This document shows positions 1 through 8,754 of a stretch of DNA of 50,116 nt, one piece after another; the first letter of the stretch is position 1; each line of letters begins with the position of its first letter. The notes below the pieces were generated by a model. It saw nothing but the letters and a program-made list of their open reading frames with translations. It was not told the DNA's origin and ran no database searches. The translations under genes were made by a program, and so were the position numbers. Source of the DNA: Prevotellaceae bacterium UBA5903 (lineage in GTDB: Bacteria; Bacteroidota; Bacteroidia; Bacteroidales; Bacteroidaceae); the NCBI GenBank assembly GCA_002431845.1, contig DJEH01000037.1:1-50116 (forward strand), given 5' to 3'.

Positions 1-100
1 GCTTCATCAGTCACGTAGCCCGCTACGCTCCCTCTTCAGCCTATGCTTCTGACAAAAACAAGGCACAAATTCATATCAATTAATTTTGAACACCTACTTA
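1..100. repeat. Dispersed palindromic repeat, copy A (cut by window edge)
   Basis: The last ~35 bases (66-100) are the exact reverse complement of the left end of the copy at 6842-6982, closing with ACACCTACTTA. The part before it shares the 16-base core CTTCAGCCTATGCTTC with the interior of that copy and holds a small hairpin (CGTAGC/GCTACG, near 14-27). The left end lies outside the window. This is the first of seven related copies. The rest of the space before the first gene (101-155) is AT-rich and shows no convincing promoter. Confidence 0.75.
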
Positions 101-155
101 ACCTTCTTTTATTTTACATTAAAATAACATATTCTATATTGAAAATACATACAAC

Positions 156-1148
156 ATGAAACAGAAAGCTAATTTTCTACCCGCCATATTTATCCTTGCC
201 GGTATTACCATATTGGTAATCATAGGTAGCTTGTACGCATTCAACAACGACTCTGACACCATACAAGGTCAAGCCGATGTTACGGAATACAGAGTGTCGA
301 GCAAAGTGCCTGGGCGCGTGCTCAAATATCTGGTAAAAGAGGGCGACTATGTGCATGCTGGCGACACGTTGGCTATACTTGAGGCTCCTGACGTATCTGC
401 CAAATTATCGCAAGCTCAAGCTGCTGAAGACGCTGCAGCCGCACAGAGTAAAAAAGCAGAAAAGGGTGCCCGACAAGAGCAAATTACCGCTGCCTACGAA
501 ATGTGGCAAAAGGCTAAAGCAGGCGTTGACATTGCCGAAAAGTCATACAACCGTGTGAAGCGACTATTTGAACAAGGGGTTATGACTGCGCAAAAGTTGG
601 ACGAAGTAACAGCACAACGAAATGCCGCTATCGCTACAGAAAAAGCCGCCAAATCGCAATACGACATGGCTAAAAACGGGGCTGAAGTTGAAGACAAAGA
701 GGCTGCCGCTGCACTGGTTAATCGTGCTAAGGGTGCTGTAAAAGAAGTAAACTCTTACATCAAAGAGACAGTGTTGATAGCCTCAGCAGATGGCGAAGTT
801 ACCGACATCTTTCCGCAAATTGGCGAACTTGTAGGCACAGGTGCCCCTATCATGAACGTGGCTATTATGAACGATATGTGGGTTACGTTTAACATTCGCG
901 AGGACCATTTATCTTCGTTCAAAATGAACAATACCTTTAAAGCCACCATTCCTGCACTTGGCAATAAAGAAGTAACACTCAAGGTTTACTACATGAAAGA
1001 CCTTGGCTCTTATGCAGCATGGAAAGCTACTAAGACTACAGGGCAATTTGACATGAAGACCTTTGAAATTAAAGCTTCGCCTGTTCAAAAGATAGATGGT
1101 TTACGACCTGGCATGAGCGTGCTATTTGCTCCTGCCCAAACCAAATAG
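156..1148 (+). CDS. HlyD/EmrA-family membrane fusion protein (efflux adaptor)
   Basis: Periplasmic adaptor that links an inner-membrane pump to an outer-membrane channel. Visible parts, in order: one N-terminal membrane anchor (about residues 9-29), a first half biotinyl-lipoyl domain with V-P-G-R-V and E-G-D-Y-V-H-A-G-D (about 45-72), an Ala/Lys/Glu/Gln-rich coiled-coil hairpin (about 78-200), the second lipoyl half (I-A-S-A-D-G-E-V-T-D, about 208-217), then a beta-barrel region ending near residue 330. The 330-residue length is normal for the family. It is followed after 3 bases by an ABC-2 permease and then by a second one, the order seen in YbhG-FSR-like drug export operons. A TolC-type channel gene would be expected just upstream, outside the window. 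The exported substrate cannot be read from sequence. Confidence 0.93.
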   Translation: MKQKANFLPAIFILAGITILVIIGSLYAFNNDSDTIQGQADVTEYRVSSKVPGRVLKYLVKEGDYVHAGDTLAILEAPDVSAKLSQAQAAEDAAAAQSKKAEKGARQEQITAAYEMWQKAKAGVDIAEKSYNRVKRLFEQGVMTAQKLDEVTAQRNAAIATEKAAKSQYDMAKNGAEVEDKEAAAALVNRAKGAVKEVNSYIKETVLIASADGEVTDIFPQIGELVGTGAPIMNVAIMNDMWVTFNIREDHLSSFKMNNTFKATIPALGNKEVTLKVYYMKDLGSYAAWKATKTTGQFDMKTFEIKASPVQKIDGLRPGMSVLFAPAQTK

Positions 1149-1151
1149 CTT

Positions 1152-2330
1152 ATGCAAGATATTAAACAATCAAGCAAAAGTTGCAACATATTTACACGTG
1201 AGCTGCGACGCATTTGCACGCAACCCATCTACTTGTTTTGCATGGTATTGGCTCCACTCTTTTGCTACTTTTTCTTTACCTCATTAATGAAGGAGGGGTT
1301 GCCAGAGAGTTTACCAATGGGACTTGTAGACGAAGACCATACGACGACCACACGCAACTTGGCACGCAACCTCGATGCATTTCAGATGAGCGACATTACG
1401 CACGAATATGCAAACGTAACAGATGCACGCAAGGCTGTTCAGAAAGGAGACATCTATGGCTTTTATCTCATTCCGCATGGAACAACCCAACAAGCACAGT
1501 TGCAACGCATTCCAACGATTTCGTTCTATACTAATAACTCTTATCTCGTGGCAGGTTCTTTGCTTTATCGAGATATGCGCACCATGTCGGAATTGGCATC
1601 GGGAGCTGCCACACGCTCTGTGCTCTATGCTAAAGGCGCAACCGAAAGGCAAGCCATGGCCTACCTGCAACCCATTGTGATTGATATGCATGCCACAAAC
1701 AATCCTTGGCTCAACTATAATGTGTATCTATCAAACATCATCATCCCTGGCATGTTGGGCATATTTATTTTTATGACCACTGTTTATAGCCTTGGGTCAG
1801 AACTTAAGTTTGGCACATCAGACGAACTTATGACTTCGGCCGATGATAGCATTATTGTTGCACTAACAAGCAAACTGTTGCCTCAAGGCATTATATTTTT
1901 GCTTATGGGCACACTCTACATATTGCTACTCTATGGCTACTTACACTTTCCGTGCAACTGTGGCATTATGCGCATGTGGTGTGTGATGGCGCTATTTGTG
2001 TTAGGGTGCCAAGGTATGGGCGTATTTATGTTTACCATGTTGCCAACCCTACGTATGGGCCTCTCATTTGCTTCGCTTTGGGGCGTAATATCCTTTAGTA
2101 TATCGGGCATGTCGTTCCCTGTTATGGCCATGCACCCTACACTGCAAGGTTTGTCATACTTATTCCCTTTGCGACATTATTATTTACTCTACGTAAACTG
2201 CGCACTCGACGGATACAACATAGCAAATGCTTGGCCCTTTGCCTTGTCGTTGCTGGTGTTCCTGCTTTTGCCATTACCCTTCTTGCCACGCTTGAAAAAG
2301 GTAATGAAATACTACGAATACGAACCATAA
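1152..2330 (+). CDS. ABC-2 type transporter permease (YhhJ/YbhS-like), first of two
   Basis: Membrane subunit of an ABC-2 exporter, 392 residues. One membrane segment near residues 24-46 is followed by a large extracytoplasmic loop (about 47-190) that contains the V-D-E-D-H/D-I-Y-G-F-Y pattern of the ABC2_membrane_3 family. A cluster of five hydrophobic segments follows from about 195 to 380, with a short basic tail. It begins 3 bases after the HlyD gene and ends 9 bases before the second permease, so the three are surely co-transcribed. No ATPase domain is present in this protein or elsewhere in the operon, so the nucleotide-binding subunit must be encoded elsewhere if the system is ATP-driven. 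Confidence 0.9.
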   Translation: MQDIKQSSKSCNIFTRELRRICTQPIYLFCMVLAPLFCYFFFTSLMKEGLPESLPMGLVDEDHTTTTRNLARNLDAFQMSDITHEYANVTDARKAVQKGDIYGFYLIPHGTTQQAQLQRIPTISFYTNNSYLVAGSLLYRDMRTMSELASGAATRSVLYAKGATERQAMAYLQPIVIDMHATNNPWLNYNVYLSNIIIPGMLGIFIFMTTVYSLGSELKFGTSDELMTSADDSIIVALTSKLLPQGIIFLLMGTLYILLLYGYLHFPCNCGIMRMWCVMALFVLGCQGMGVFMFTMLPTLRMGLSFASLWGVISFSISGMSFPVMAMHPTLQGLSYLFPLRHYYLLYVNCALDGYNIANAWPFALSLLVFLLLPLPFLPRLKKVMKYYEYEP

Positions 2331-2339
2331 TAAACGCCT

Positions 2340-3572
2340 ATGTCATTCTTATCTATTTGTCGTCAATCACTATCAGACATCAACTACATATTCAGAGAAG
2401 AATTGCGCACCATCATTCGTGACAAAGGCGTAATTATCTTCTTCTTTCTTGTGCCTTTAGGCTATCCCCTACTCTACACTTTTATCTATACGAACGAGGT
2501 GGTAAGAGATGTACCTGTTGCGGTTGTAGACGACTGCCGAAGCACACAGAGCAGAGAGTACATACGCCACGTAGATGCAACACCTGACGTTAAAATAGTG
2601 TCGTATTGCGCCAATATGAGCGAGGCTAAAAACATGATAAAACACCGCGATGCCTATGGCGCAATACATATTCCGAACGACTTTACAAGCCGCCTCAACA
2701 AAGGCGAACAGGTGTATGTAGGTGCTTATGCCGACATGAGCGGAATGCTCTACTATAAGAGTGTGCTCACAGCCAACACCAACGTTAGTTTGGCTATGAA
2801 CGCTAACATCAAGATAAAAAGAGCGGGCGGAAGTACGGTACAACAAGACGAAGTGGCAGAACACCCCATAAAATATGAGGAAGTGTCACTATTCAATCCG
2901 CAAAATGGTTTCGCCACATTTCTCATTCCTGCTGTACTCATCCTCATCATCCAACAAACGCTTTTGTTGGGTATAGGCATGGCTGCTGGTACAGCAAGAG
3001 AGCATAATCAGTTTAGAGACCTTGTGGCAGTAAACAAGCACCATCGTGGTTTGCTACGCATTGTTATGGGCAAGGGGGCAGCCTATATGCTTGTGTACAT
3101 ACCGCTTTGCGTTTACGTTTTAGCCATTGTTCCACACCTATTCCACTTAAACCAAATCGGTAACCCGTGGCACATAGCTTGCTTCATATTGCCATTTCTC
3201 ATTGCATCAATCTTTTTTGCTATGACTGTGAGTGCTTTTGTGCGCCACCGCGAAATGTGTATTATGCTCATTGTGTTTACCTCTGTGCCCTTACTATTTA
3301 TCTCGGGAATATCGTGGCCTGGAAGTGCCGTTCCCGATGCATGGAAGGCTATCAGCTATGTTTTTCCTTCTACGTTTGGCATACATGGCTTTGTGGCTAT
3401 TAACAACATGGGAGCTACGCTGACCGATGTTGAACACGATTGGTACATGTTGTGGATACAAGCATTGGTATACATCATAACCACTTGCACCGTGTACAAA
3501 GCAAGCATAGCCAATTCACGGCAACACGTTATTGCTGCATGGAATGCACTAAAGAGCAAAAGTAAAAGATGA
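2340..3572 (+). CDS. ABC-2 type transporter permease (YhhJ/YbhR-like), second of two
   Basis: 410 residues with the same plan as the preceding gene: an N-terminal membrane helix (about residues 31-51), an extracytoplasmic domain containing V-V-D-D and Y-G-A-I-H-I-P, and a C-terminal block of about five helices (about 195-390) with the G-I-S-W-P loop near 322 that is common in this family. It is likely the heterodimer partner of the upstream permease. The gene is followed 25 bases later by a short palindrome and T-run that should end the operon. Confidence 0.9.
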   Translation: MSFLSICRQSLSDINYIFREELRTIIRDKGVIIFFFLVPLGYPLLYTFIYTNEVVRDVPVAVVDDCRSTQSREYIRHVDATPDVKIVSYCANMSEAKNMIKHRDAYGAIHIPNDFTSRLNKGEQVYVGAYADMSGMLYYKSVLTANTNVSLAMNANIKIKRAGGSTVQQDEVAEHPIKYEEVSLFNPQNGFATFLIPAVLILIIQQTLLLGIGMAAGTAREHNQFRDLVAVNKHHRGLLRIVMGKGAAYMLVYIPLCVYVLAIVPHLFHLNQIGNPWHIACFILPFLIASIFFAMTVSAFVRHREMCIMLIVFTSVPLLFISGISWPGSAVPDAWKAISYVFPSTFGIHGFVAINNMGATLTDVEHDWYMLWIQALVYIITTCTVYKASIANSRQHVIAAWNALKSKSKR

Positions 3573-3597
3573 CCGAAGACTTATAAACAGACCATTT

Positions 3598-3645
3598 TAA
3601 GTAGGTGCTTTAAATAATAATTATTGAGCACCTACTTATTTTTTT
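3598..3645 (+). terminator. Terminator formed by repeat copy B
   Basis: TAAGTAGGTGCT (3598-3609) pairs perfectly with AGCACCTACTTA (3627-3638) across a 17-base loop and is followed by seven T residues (3639-3645), a good intrinsic terminator for the HlyD-permease operon. The arms are the ends of the dispersed repeat family seen elsewhere in the window, so this copy appears to be a minimal 41-bp version serving as a terminator. Confidence 0.75.
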
Positions 3646-3661
3646 ATTATCATTTTCATAT

Positions 3662-3691
3662 ATTGCAAATCAAAGTTTCTTCGTAATATTG
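3662..3691 (+). promoter_or_regulatory. Possible Bacteroidales-type promoter for the glycosyltransferases
   Basis: TAATATTG (3684-3691) differs by one base from the -7 element TAnnTTTG. ATTG (3662-3665) lies 18 bases upstream and differs by one base from TTTG. It sits 46 bases before the ATG at 3738. Moderate to weak call. Confidence 0.4.
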
Positions 3692-3737
3692 CATATTGTT
3701 TAGCACAAGTTACCCTTTTAAAAACAAGAAACTACGC

Positions 3738-4664
3738 ATGAAAATATCCGTTATCATACCAGTATATCGTACAGAGAAAACGCTAATACGTTGCGTTAAT
3801 AGCGTGTTGGCACAAACCTTCACTTGTTGGGAAATGATATTGGTTGATGATGGTTCGGACGATGGTTCTCCGCAGATGTGCGACGATTTAGCGAATAAAG
3901 ACAAGCGCATTCGCGTTGTGCACCAATGCAACAAAGGACTGGGGGCTGCACGCAATACAGGCATAGCAAACGCAAATGGTGACTATTTGCTATTTGTAGA
4001 CTCTGATGACTATATAGCTCCTAATACTTTAGAAACTGCGCTTAACGAATTGCAGAAACATCCTCAATGTAGTTTTGCTGAATTTGGTGTATATAAATGG
4101 GTTGGTAACATTGAAAAAGAAACAACTCTTTTATTTAATAACCATTTAATCAACACTGCCGAGGAATACTGGTTTGCTGCTAAAGGATATGAACATTGCT
4201 ATGCATGGAACAAACTTTTTAGGAAAGAGGTGTTTGAACACATAAGGTTCAAAGAGAACAAAAAGTTTGAAGATGTATTTACCATGATAAACGTGCTTAA
4301 AGAATATGAGCAGTGTGTTACCATATCGCCAGCACTATATTACTACTGCTACAACAATGAAGGTATTACGGCAAATGCTCAAACTGAGCTATGCGACCTT
4401 TTGGAGGCTTTAGTAAAAGTGTTTGATTTTTATAAATGGCAAAAACCACAGCATACAAGCAAAACGGATTATAACATGTTTTGCGAACATGCGCTCAATA
4501 TTCAAATAGACGTTTATTCTTGGTGTGGTAAGAACAAGCTATTGCTGCATAAATTGCCATTAGCCCCAACTCCCAAAATGATTATGCAATATCTATTAGG
4601 AGTTTCGCTTTTTTGTAAAACTTATAACCTACTGCGAAAGCTATGCAAAAGCATCAACCATTAA
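3738..4664 (+). CDS. Family 2 (GT-A) glycosyltransferase
   Basis: Predicted to transfer a sugar from a nucleotide sugar during surface polysaccharide or glycan synthesis; donor and acceptor are unknown. With the ATG at 3738 the protein is 308 residues and opens with the classic strand-loop I-I-P-V-Y. Nucleotide-binding V-D-D-G-S-D-D-G-S is at about residues 36-44, the N-K-G-L-G-A-A-R-N motif at about 65-73 and the metal-binding D-S-D-D (DXD) at about 88-91. The frame is open upstream to a TTG at 3696, but ATG at 3738 places the Rossmann strand at the N-terminus as usual. It overlaps the next glycosyltransferase by 22 bases, so the two are translationally coupled. Confidence 0.9.
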   Translation: MKISVIIPVYRTEKTLIRCVNSVLAQTFTCWEMILVDDGSDDGSPQMCDDLANKDKRIRVVHQCNKGLGAARNTGIANANGDYLLFVDSDDYIAPNTLETALNELQKHPQCSFAEFGVYKWVGNIEKETTLLFNNHLINTAEEYWFAAKGYEHCYAWNKLFRKEVFEHIRFKENKKFEDVFTMINVLKEYEQCVTISPALYYYCYNNEGITANAQTELCDLLEALVKVFDFYKWQKPQHTSKTDYNMFCEHALNIQIDVYSWCGKNKLLLHKLPLAPTPKMIMQYLLGVSLFCKTYNLLRKLCKSINH

Positions 4665-5590
4665 TAAGTTTCGTCATACCCGTCTACAACATACCTGCAC
4701 CAATGCTGCATAAATGCATCAGTAGCATTTTTGAATTAAGTTCTGACATTGATAAGGAAGTAATTATTGTGGATGATGGTAGCGATTGCCCTATTGAAGC
4801 TGTATTGCAAACACCCCATAAGGATAGCATTGTTTGTCTTAGACAACCTAATAAAGGTGCTGCAGCTGCTCGCAATGCTGGACTTGATGCGGCACGAGGC
4901 ACGTACATACAATTTGTTGATGCTGACGACTATATTATACCTAACATATACATTCAGCTCCTACGTTTTGCCCTTAAAAACAATGCAGACTTGCTAAGTT
5001 TCAGAAGCATTTGTTCTAAAAAACACAGGGGAACACTTCGTGCAATTAAAGGGCCTATAACGGGGGCTTGCTACATGAAACAAAACTATGTTAGAGTAAT
5101 GCCGTGGGGCTATATCTTTAAACGAAAAATGAGCACCGAACTTTGCTTTACTAATGGTAGCTTCTACGAAGACGAAGAATACACACCACTGCTATACTTA
5201 AAGTGTAAACGCATTTACCACACACTTAGTACGGCTTATTTTTACAATCAAAGAATAGGATCGCTGACCCACTGCACCAACACAGATTACACCAAAAAGC
5301 GGTTTCCAGACTTTGAACGCATTATCTTGCACCTTTATCAATTACAAAAAAAAGCGCAAGGTGAAGACAAACTTGCACTGGAAAGGAGAGTGGCACAAAT
5401 TACAGAAGATTATGTATATAATATCATGCGATTTACGCACAACAAGCACATACTTGAACAAACTATTCTCCGACTAAAAGAGGCGGGCATTTGGCCTTTA
5501 CCCACTCATTTCTACAACATTAAATATACGCTTTTTCGTTGGATGACCTCAAATGCCACTATGCGCAACATACTGAGCTTTTGGTTGTAA
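4643..5590 (+). CDS. Family 2 (GT-A) glycosyltransferase
   Basis: 315 residues, related in architecture to the preceding gene: F-V-I-P-V-Y strand at about residues 10-15, V-D-D-G-S at 43-47, N-K-G-A-A-A-A-R-N at about 70-78 and metal-binding D-A-D-D at 93-96. The C-terminal half is the family's variable acceptor region; W-G-Y-I-F-K-R (about 154-160) and E-D-E-E-Y (about 176-180) fit the conserved acceptor-side and catalytic region. The start overlaps the upstream gene by 22 bases. Its TAA stop is also the first three bases of a dispersed repeat copy. A role in capsule, O-antigen or exopolysaccharide assembly is inferred from the trio of transferases. Confidence 0.9.
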   Translation: MQKHQPLISFVIPVYNIPAPMLHKCISSIFELSSDIDKEVIIVDDGSDCPIEAVLQTPHKDSIVCLRQPNKGAAAARNAGLDAARGTYIQFVDADDYIIPNIYIQLLRFALKNNADLLSFRSICSKKHRGTLRAIKGPITGACYMKQNYVRVMPWGYIFKRKMSTELCFTNGSFYEDEEYTPLLYLKCKRIYHTLSTAYFYNQRIGSLTHCTNTDYTKKRFPDFERIILHLYQLQKKAQGEDKLALERRVAQITEDYVYNIMRFTHNKHILEQTILRLKEAGIWPLPTHFYNIKYTLFRWMTSNATMRNILSFWL

Positions 5591-5660
5591 GTAGGTATTC
5601 TAAATTTAATCATATAATCATGTTCAGCATTAATAGATATGAATTTTGAACACCTACTTA
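5588..5660. repeat. Dispersed palindromic repeat, copy C (73 bp)
   Basis: Starts TAAGTAGGTATTC and ends GAACACCTACTTA. It aligns along its whole 73-bp length with the reverse complement of the 73-bp copy at 41776-41848, so the element has a left and a right end and is found in both orientations. The first TAA is the stop codon of the upstream glycosyltransferase. Confidence 0.8.
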
Positions 5661-5679
5661 ACAAATAATTTATCTCTTC

Positions 5680-6804
5680 ATGAAAATACTTCTACTTGGC
5701 GAATATAGTAATGTGCATTGGACGCTTGCTCTTGGTCTTAGAAAACTTGGCCATAAAGTTACGGTTGTTTCAAATGGTGATTTTTGGAAGAACTACCCTC
5801 GAGACATTTCGCTTGTGCGTAAAGAACGCGCTTTTGACGGCATGCGCTATTATTTAAAACTTCTTTCGGTATTGCCGTTTTTGCGTGGATACGACATTGT
5901 GCAACTTATTAATCCGATGTTTCTTGAACTCAAAGCAGAACGAATTTTACCCATATATCACTATTTGAGAAAGCATAACAAACGTATGGTAATGGGAGCT
6001 TTCGGCATGGACTATTATTGGATAAAAACGTGTGACACCCCAAATAGTCCATTTAAATATAGCGACTTTAACATTGGTCCGCAACGCCGCCATAACGCTG
6101 ATGCTAACAAAGAAAGAAAAGATTGGATTGGTACAGCTAAAGAAAAACTTAACACTTACATAGCCAACGATTGTGATGCTATTGTAGCAGGACTTTATGA
6201 ATACTGGCGGTGCTACAATCCTTTGTTTCAGGATAAAACCACCTTTATCCCCTTTCCTATACAATTAGACCAATTTCCTGCACGCACAAATTTTTATCAA
6301 GAAGGAAATGCTATAAAGTTATTTATTGGTATAAGCAAAAAACGCAGTGCCTACAAAGGCACGGACATTATGCTAAAAGCAGCAAAAGCTGTTGAAGCCC
6401 AATATCCGCAACAATTAAAAGTATTAGTTGCCGAAGGCTTGCCTTTTGCCGAATATTGTAAACTCATGGAAGGTGCTGACATTATAGCCGATCAACTCTA
6501 TAGCTACACCCCTGCCATGAATGCATTGCAAGCCATGAGCCGCGGCATTGTGTGTATGGGGGGTGGTGAACCCGAAAACTACCAAATCATACACGAAAAG
6601 AAACTCAAGCCCATCATCAATGTGCAACCTACTTACGAGAGTGTATACAAAGAAATTGAAAAAATTGTTCTTCAACCTTCTCTGATAGAACTTCTACAAA
6701 GACAGAGCATTGAGTATGTAAATAAGCACCATGAATATGTGAAGGTGGCAAAACAATACGAAAGGCTTTATGATAGGATTTTGGAAACGCAAATCAACGT
6801 ATAA
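5680..6804 (+). CDS. GT-B fold glycosyltransferase (family 1/4-like)
   Basis: 374 residues. The N-terminus M-K-I-L-L-L-G-E-Y followed by L-G-H-K-V-T-V-V-S-N-G is the usual start of the acceptor domain of GT4-like enzymes. The C-terminal Rossmann half shows Y-K-G-T-D (about 226-230), a strand with V-L-V-A-E-G, then A-M-N-A-L-Q-A-M-S-R-G (about 278-288) and E-P-E-N-Y-Q, which resembles the donor nucleotide-sugar site, although the textbook E-x7-E motif is not clean. It lies 19 bases after repeat copy C and probably belongs functionally with the two GT-A enzymes upstream. Substrate unknown. Confidence 0.8.
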   Translation: MKILLLGEYSNVHWTLALGLRKLGHKVTVVSNGDFWKNYPRDISLVRKERAFDGMRYYLKLLSVLPFLRGYDIVQLINPMFLELKAERILPIYHYLRKHNKRMVMGAFGMDYYWIKTCDTPNSPFKYSDFNIGPQRRHNADANKERKDWIGTAKEKLNTYIANDCDAIVAGLYEYWRCYNPLFQDKTTFIPFPIQLDQFPARTNFYQEGNAIKLFIGISKKRSAYKGTDIMLKAAKAVEAQYPQQLKVLVAEGLPFAEYCKLMEGADIIADQLYSYTPAMNALQAMSRGIVCMGGGEPENYQIIHEKKLKPIINVQPTYESVYKEIEKIVLQPSLIELLQRQSIEYVNKHHEYVKVAKQYERLYDRILETQINV

Positions 6805-6841
6805 AACATACAAAAGGTGAGATGAAGATATCTGTTATTGC

Positions 6842-6982
6842 TAAGTAGGTGTTCAAAATTAATTGATATGAATTTGTGCATTGTTTCTGTCTTCAGCCTA
6901 TGCTTCAGACAGAAACAATGTACTAAGGCATATTAATTAATGTAGGACATAATTACATAAATTAATTTTGAATACCTACTTA
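6842..6982. repeat. Dispersed palindromic repeat, copy D (141 bp, with inserted hairpin)
   Basis: The ends match the 73-bp version (left TAAGTAGGTGTTC, right GAATACCTACTTA). Between them is an extra segment with a perfect 14-bp stem, CATTGTTTCTGTCT paired with AGACAGAAACAATG, around the loop TCAGCCTATGCTTC. The same loop sequence occurs in copy A at the window's left edge, so a long form of the element exists. It lies between convergent genes and may also end transcription from either side. Nothing else is visible between 6805 and 7029. Confidence 0.8.
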
Positions 6983-7029
6983 ATATCATCATCTCACCTT
7001 TATCCTTTACTAAGTGTTTTAAGGGAGAA

Positions 7030-8754
7030 CTACTTCACCAAAGGTTCATCCTTTGCCTTTCCTGCGGCTGCCCAATCCTCTGGTATAAACTTCCATTGAT
7101 TAAGAGGTACTGGGGCTATTGTACCCATTTCGCGTATGCCGAGCATCAGATAATAGCGTAAATCTTTTTCTGTGGTCCACACTATGCGTTTGGGCAGTTC
7201 GGAGCTGGGGATATGAGCACCTTCTGTGAGCAATCCGCCACCACCATTGCCACGGTATGAATTAACTGCACAGCGATAAGTTGCTGTCAGTGAAAAGGGT
7301 TTACCATCAGCCATTTGCGTAATTGTAATTTTATGACCAGCAGGTTTAGATAAATCTACTGTATAACAAATGCCCGCTGCCGAATCAAAGTTATAGCTTG
7401 GATACTGCATGCGTTGCCATGCATCCTTAATATTCTCTGCATTAGGACGGAAAAGCATCAAATGGTCGTCTTTTGACTTCATCTGATTAGTCCAATGCGC
7501 ATAAGAATACTCCAAATAATCCTTTACTTCCTGCCCAGTAAGATTCATTACATAAAGCAGATTTTCATAGCGGTAAAGATTAAACATATCACGCACATGG
7601 ATAGGGCCTTCAGGAATAGAAGCATCGAGTGCTAACGGAGCTGCAAATGATATGTCAGCATTTGATATAGACAATTGCATAGAGTGGATAAAGTCTATAA
7701 AAGCAGACGAACCAAAGAAGGCAGGAGTAGTCTGCATATCATTCTCGTTGTAGCCAATAACCTCTGAAGTAAATGCTTTTACTGTGTCAGCTTGTGCTGC
7801 AAAATGTTTTAACAAATCTGCATCGGGGGCTAATGAGTCTATATCTACCACATCGCCTGTTACTTGCTTCTTCACCACTTTTTTACCATTAAGCGTGAGC
7901 ATCACATTGGCTTGAGCCACTGCTTCGGCTTGAGCAGCAGGATTAAGCACCCACACCGTATCGCCAGCAGCATTCACAACTTGGCGCAAAGCACGACGAT
8001 GGTCGTGGCCGCAAAATACGACGTCAAATCCAGGAACTTGTTGCGCTACAGCTACCGATGCATTCTCAGCCCCTTGAGGTGTGCCTTGGTCCTTACCTAC
8101 TCCAGAGTGGAAAAGACCCACTATCACATCAGCCTTTTGGCGCATTTCGGGCATATACTTGCGTGCCACTTGCACCATGTCGTCAAAACGGAGCCCACTC
8201 CATAAATTCTCTGGTAGCCACATGGGGATGCCAGGAGTTATCATGCCCAACACAGCTATTTTTATGCCTTGGCGCTCTATAATTGTATATGGTTTCCAAT
8301 AAGTTTTACCTGTTTTTGTTTCTATCACATTAGCACCAAGCATAGGAAAATTACACTGACTCACCCAACGGTCGTAAACAGCATGTCCTGTTTCTACGTC
8401 ATGGTTTCCCACAGTGGCTACATCATATTGCATATAGTTCATCATCTCTGCACAAAGGTGCTTTGACGATGTATCCATATAGTTGTAATAATAGGCAGTG
8501 GGCTGGCCTTGCAAAATATCTCCATTATCAAGAAGTACTACATGGTCGGTGCCATGAGTTTGTCGTAAATTTTTTACGTACGTATAGATACGTGCCAAAC
8601 TGCCCTTGCCTGGCTTACCATTAATAAAGTCGTAAGGGAGATAATTGCCATGAACATCACTGGTTTCAAGCAATGATATTTTTACACTACGTTGTTGTGC
8701 AAAAGTTATTATTGTCAAAGACAAAGCAAATAAAAAAAGTGTTATGCGTTTCAT
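7030..8754 (-). CDS. Secreted 5'-nucleotidase / 2',3'-cyclic nucleotide phosphodiesterase (UshA/CpdB family)
   Basis: Periplasmic metallophosphoesterase releasing phosphate and nucleosides from nucleotides. A signal peptide spans residues 1-19 (K-R then a hydrophobic run, cleavage after F-A). Metallophosphatase motifs are all present: D-V-H-G-N (about 33-37), G-D-I-L-Q-G (about 78-83), G-N-H-D (about 117-120), H-S-G-V-G and G-H-D-H (about 250-253). The C-terminal 5'-nucleotidase domain (about 330-560) carries Y-R-G-N-G-G-G-G. At 574 residues it is standard size. Its start overlaps the end of folA by 4 bases (ATGA), so the two are translated from one message, although the functional link is only broad nucleotide and one-carbon metabolism. 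Confidence 0.9.
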   Translation of the reverse strand: MKRITLFLFALSLTIITFAQQRSVKISLLETSDVHGNYLPYDFINGKPGKGSLARIYTYVKNLRQTHGTDHVVLLDNGDILQGQPTAYYYNYMDTSSKHLCAEMMNYMQYDVATVGNHDVETGHAVYDRWVSQCNFPMLGANVIETKTGKTYWKPYTIIERQGIKIAVLGMITPGIPMWLPENLWSGLRFDDMVQVARKYMPEMRQKADVIVGLFHSGVGKDQGTPQGAENASVAVAQQVPGFDVVFCGHDHRRALRQVVNAAGDTVWVLNPAAQAEAVAQANVMLTLNGKKVVKKQVTGDVVDIDSLAPDADLLKHFAAQADTVKAFTSEVIGYNENDMQTTPAFFGSSAFIDFIHSMQLSISNADISFAAPLALDASIPEGPIHVRDMFNLYRYENLLYVMNLTGQEVKDYLEYSYAHWTNQMKSKDDHLMLFRPNAENIKDAWQRMQYPSYNFDSAAGICYTVDLSKPAGHKITITQMADGKPFSLTATYRCAVNSYRGNGGGGLLTEGAHIPSSELPKRIVWTTEKDLRYYLMLGIREMGTIAPVPLNQWKFIPEDWAAAGKAKDEPLVK

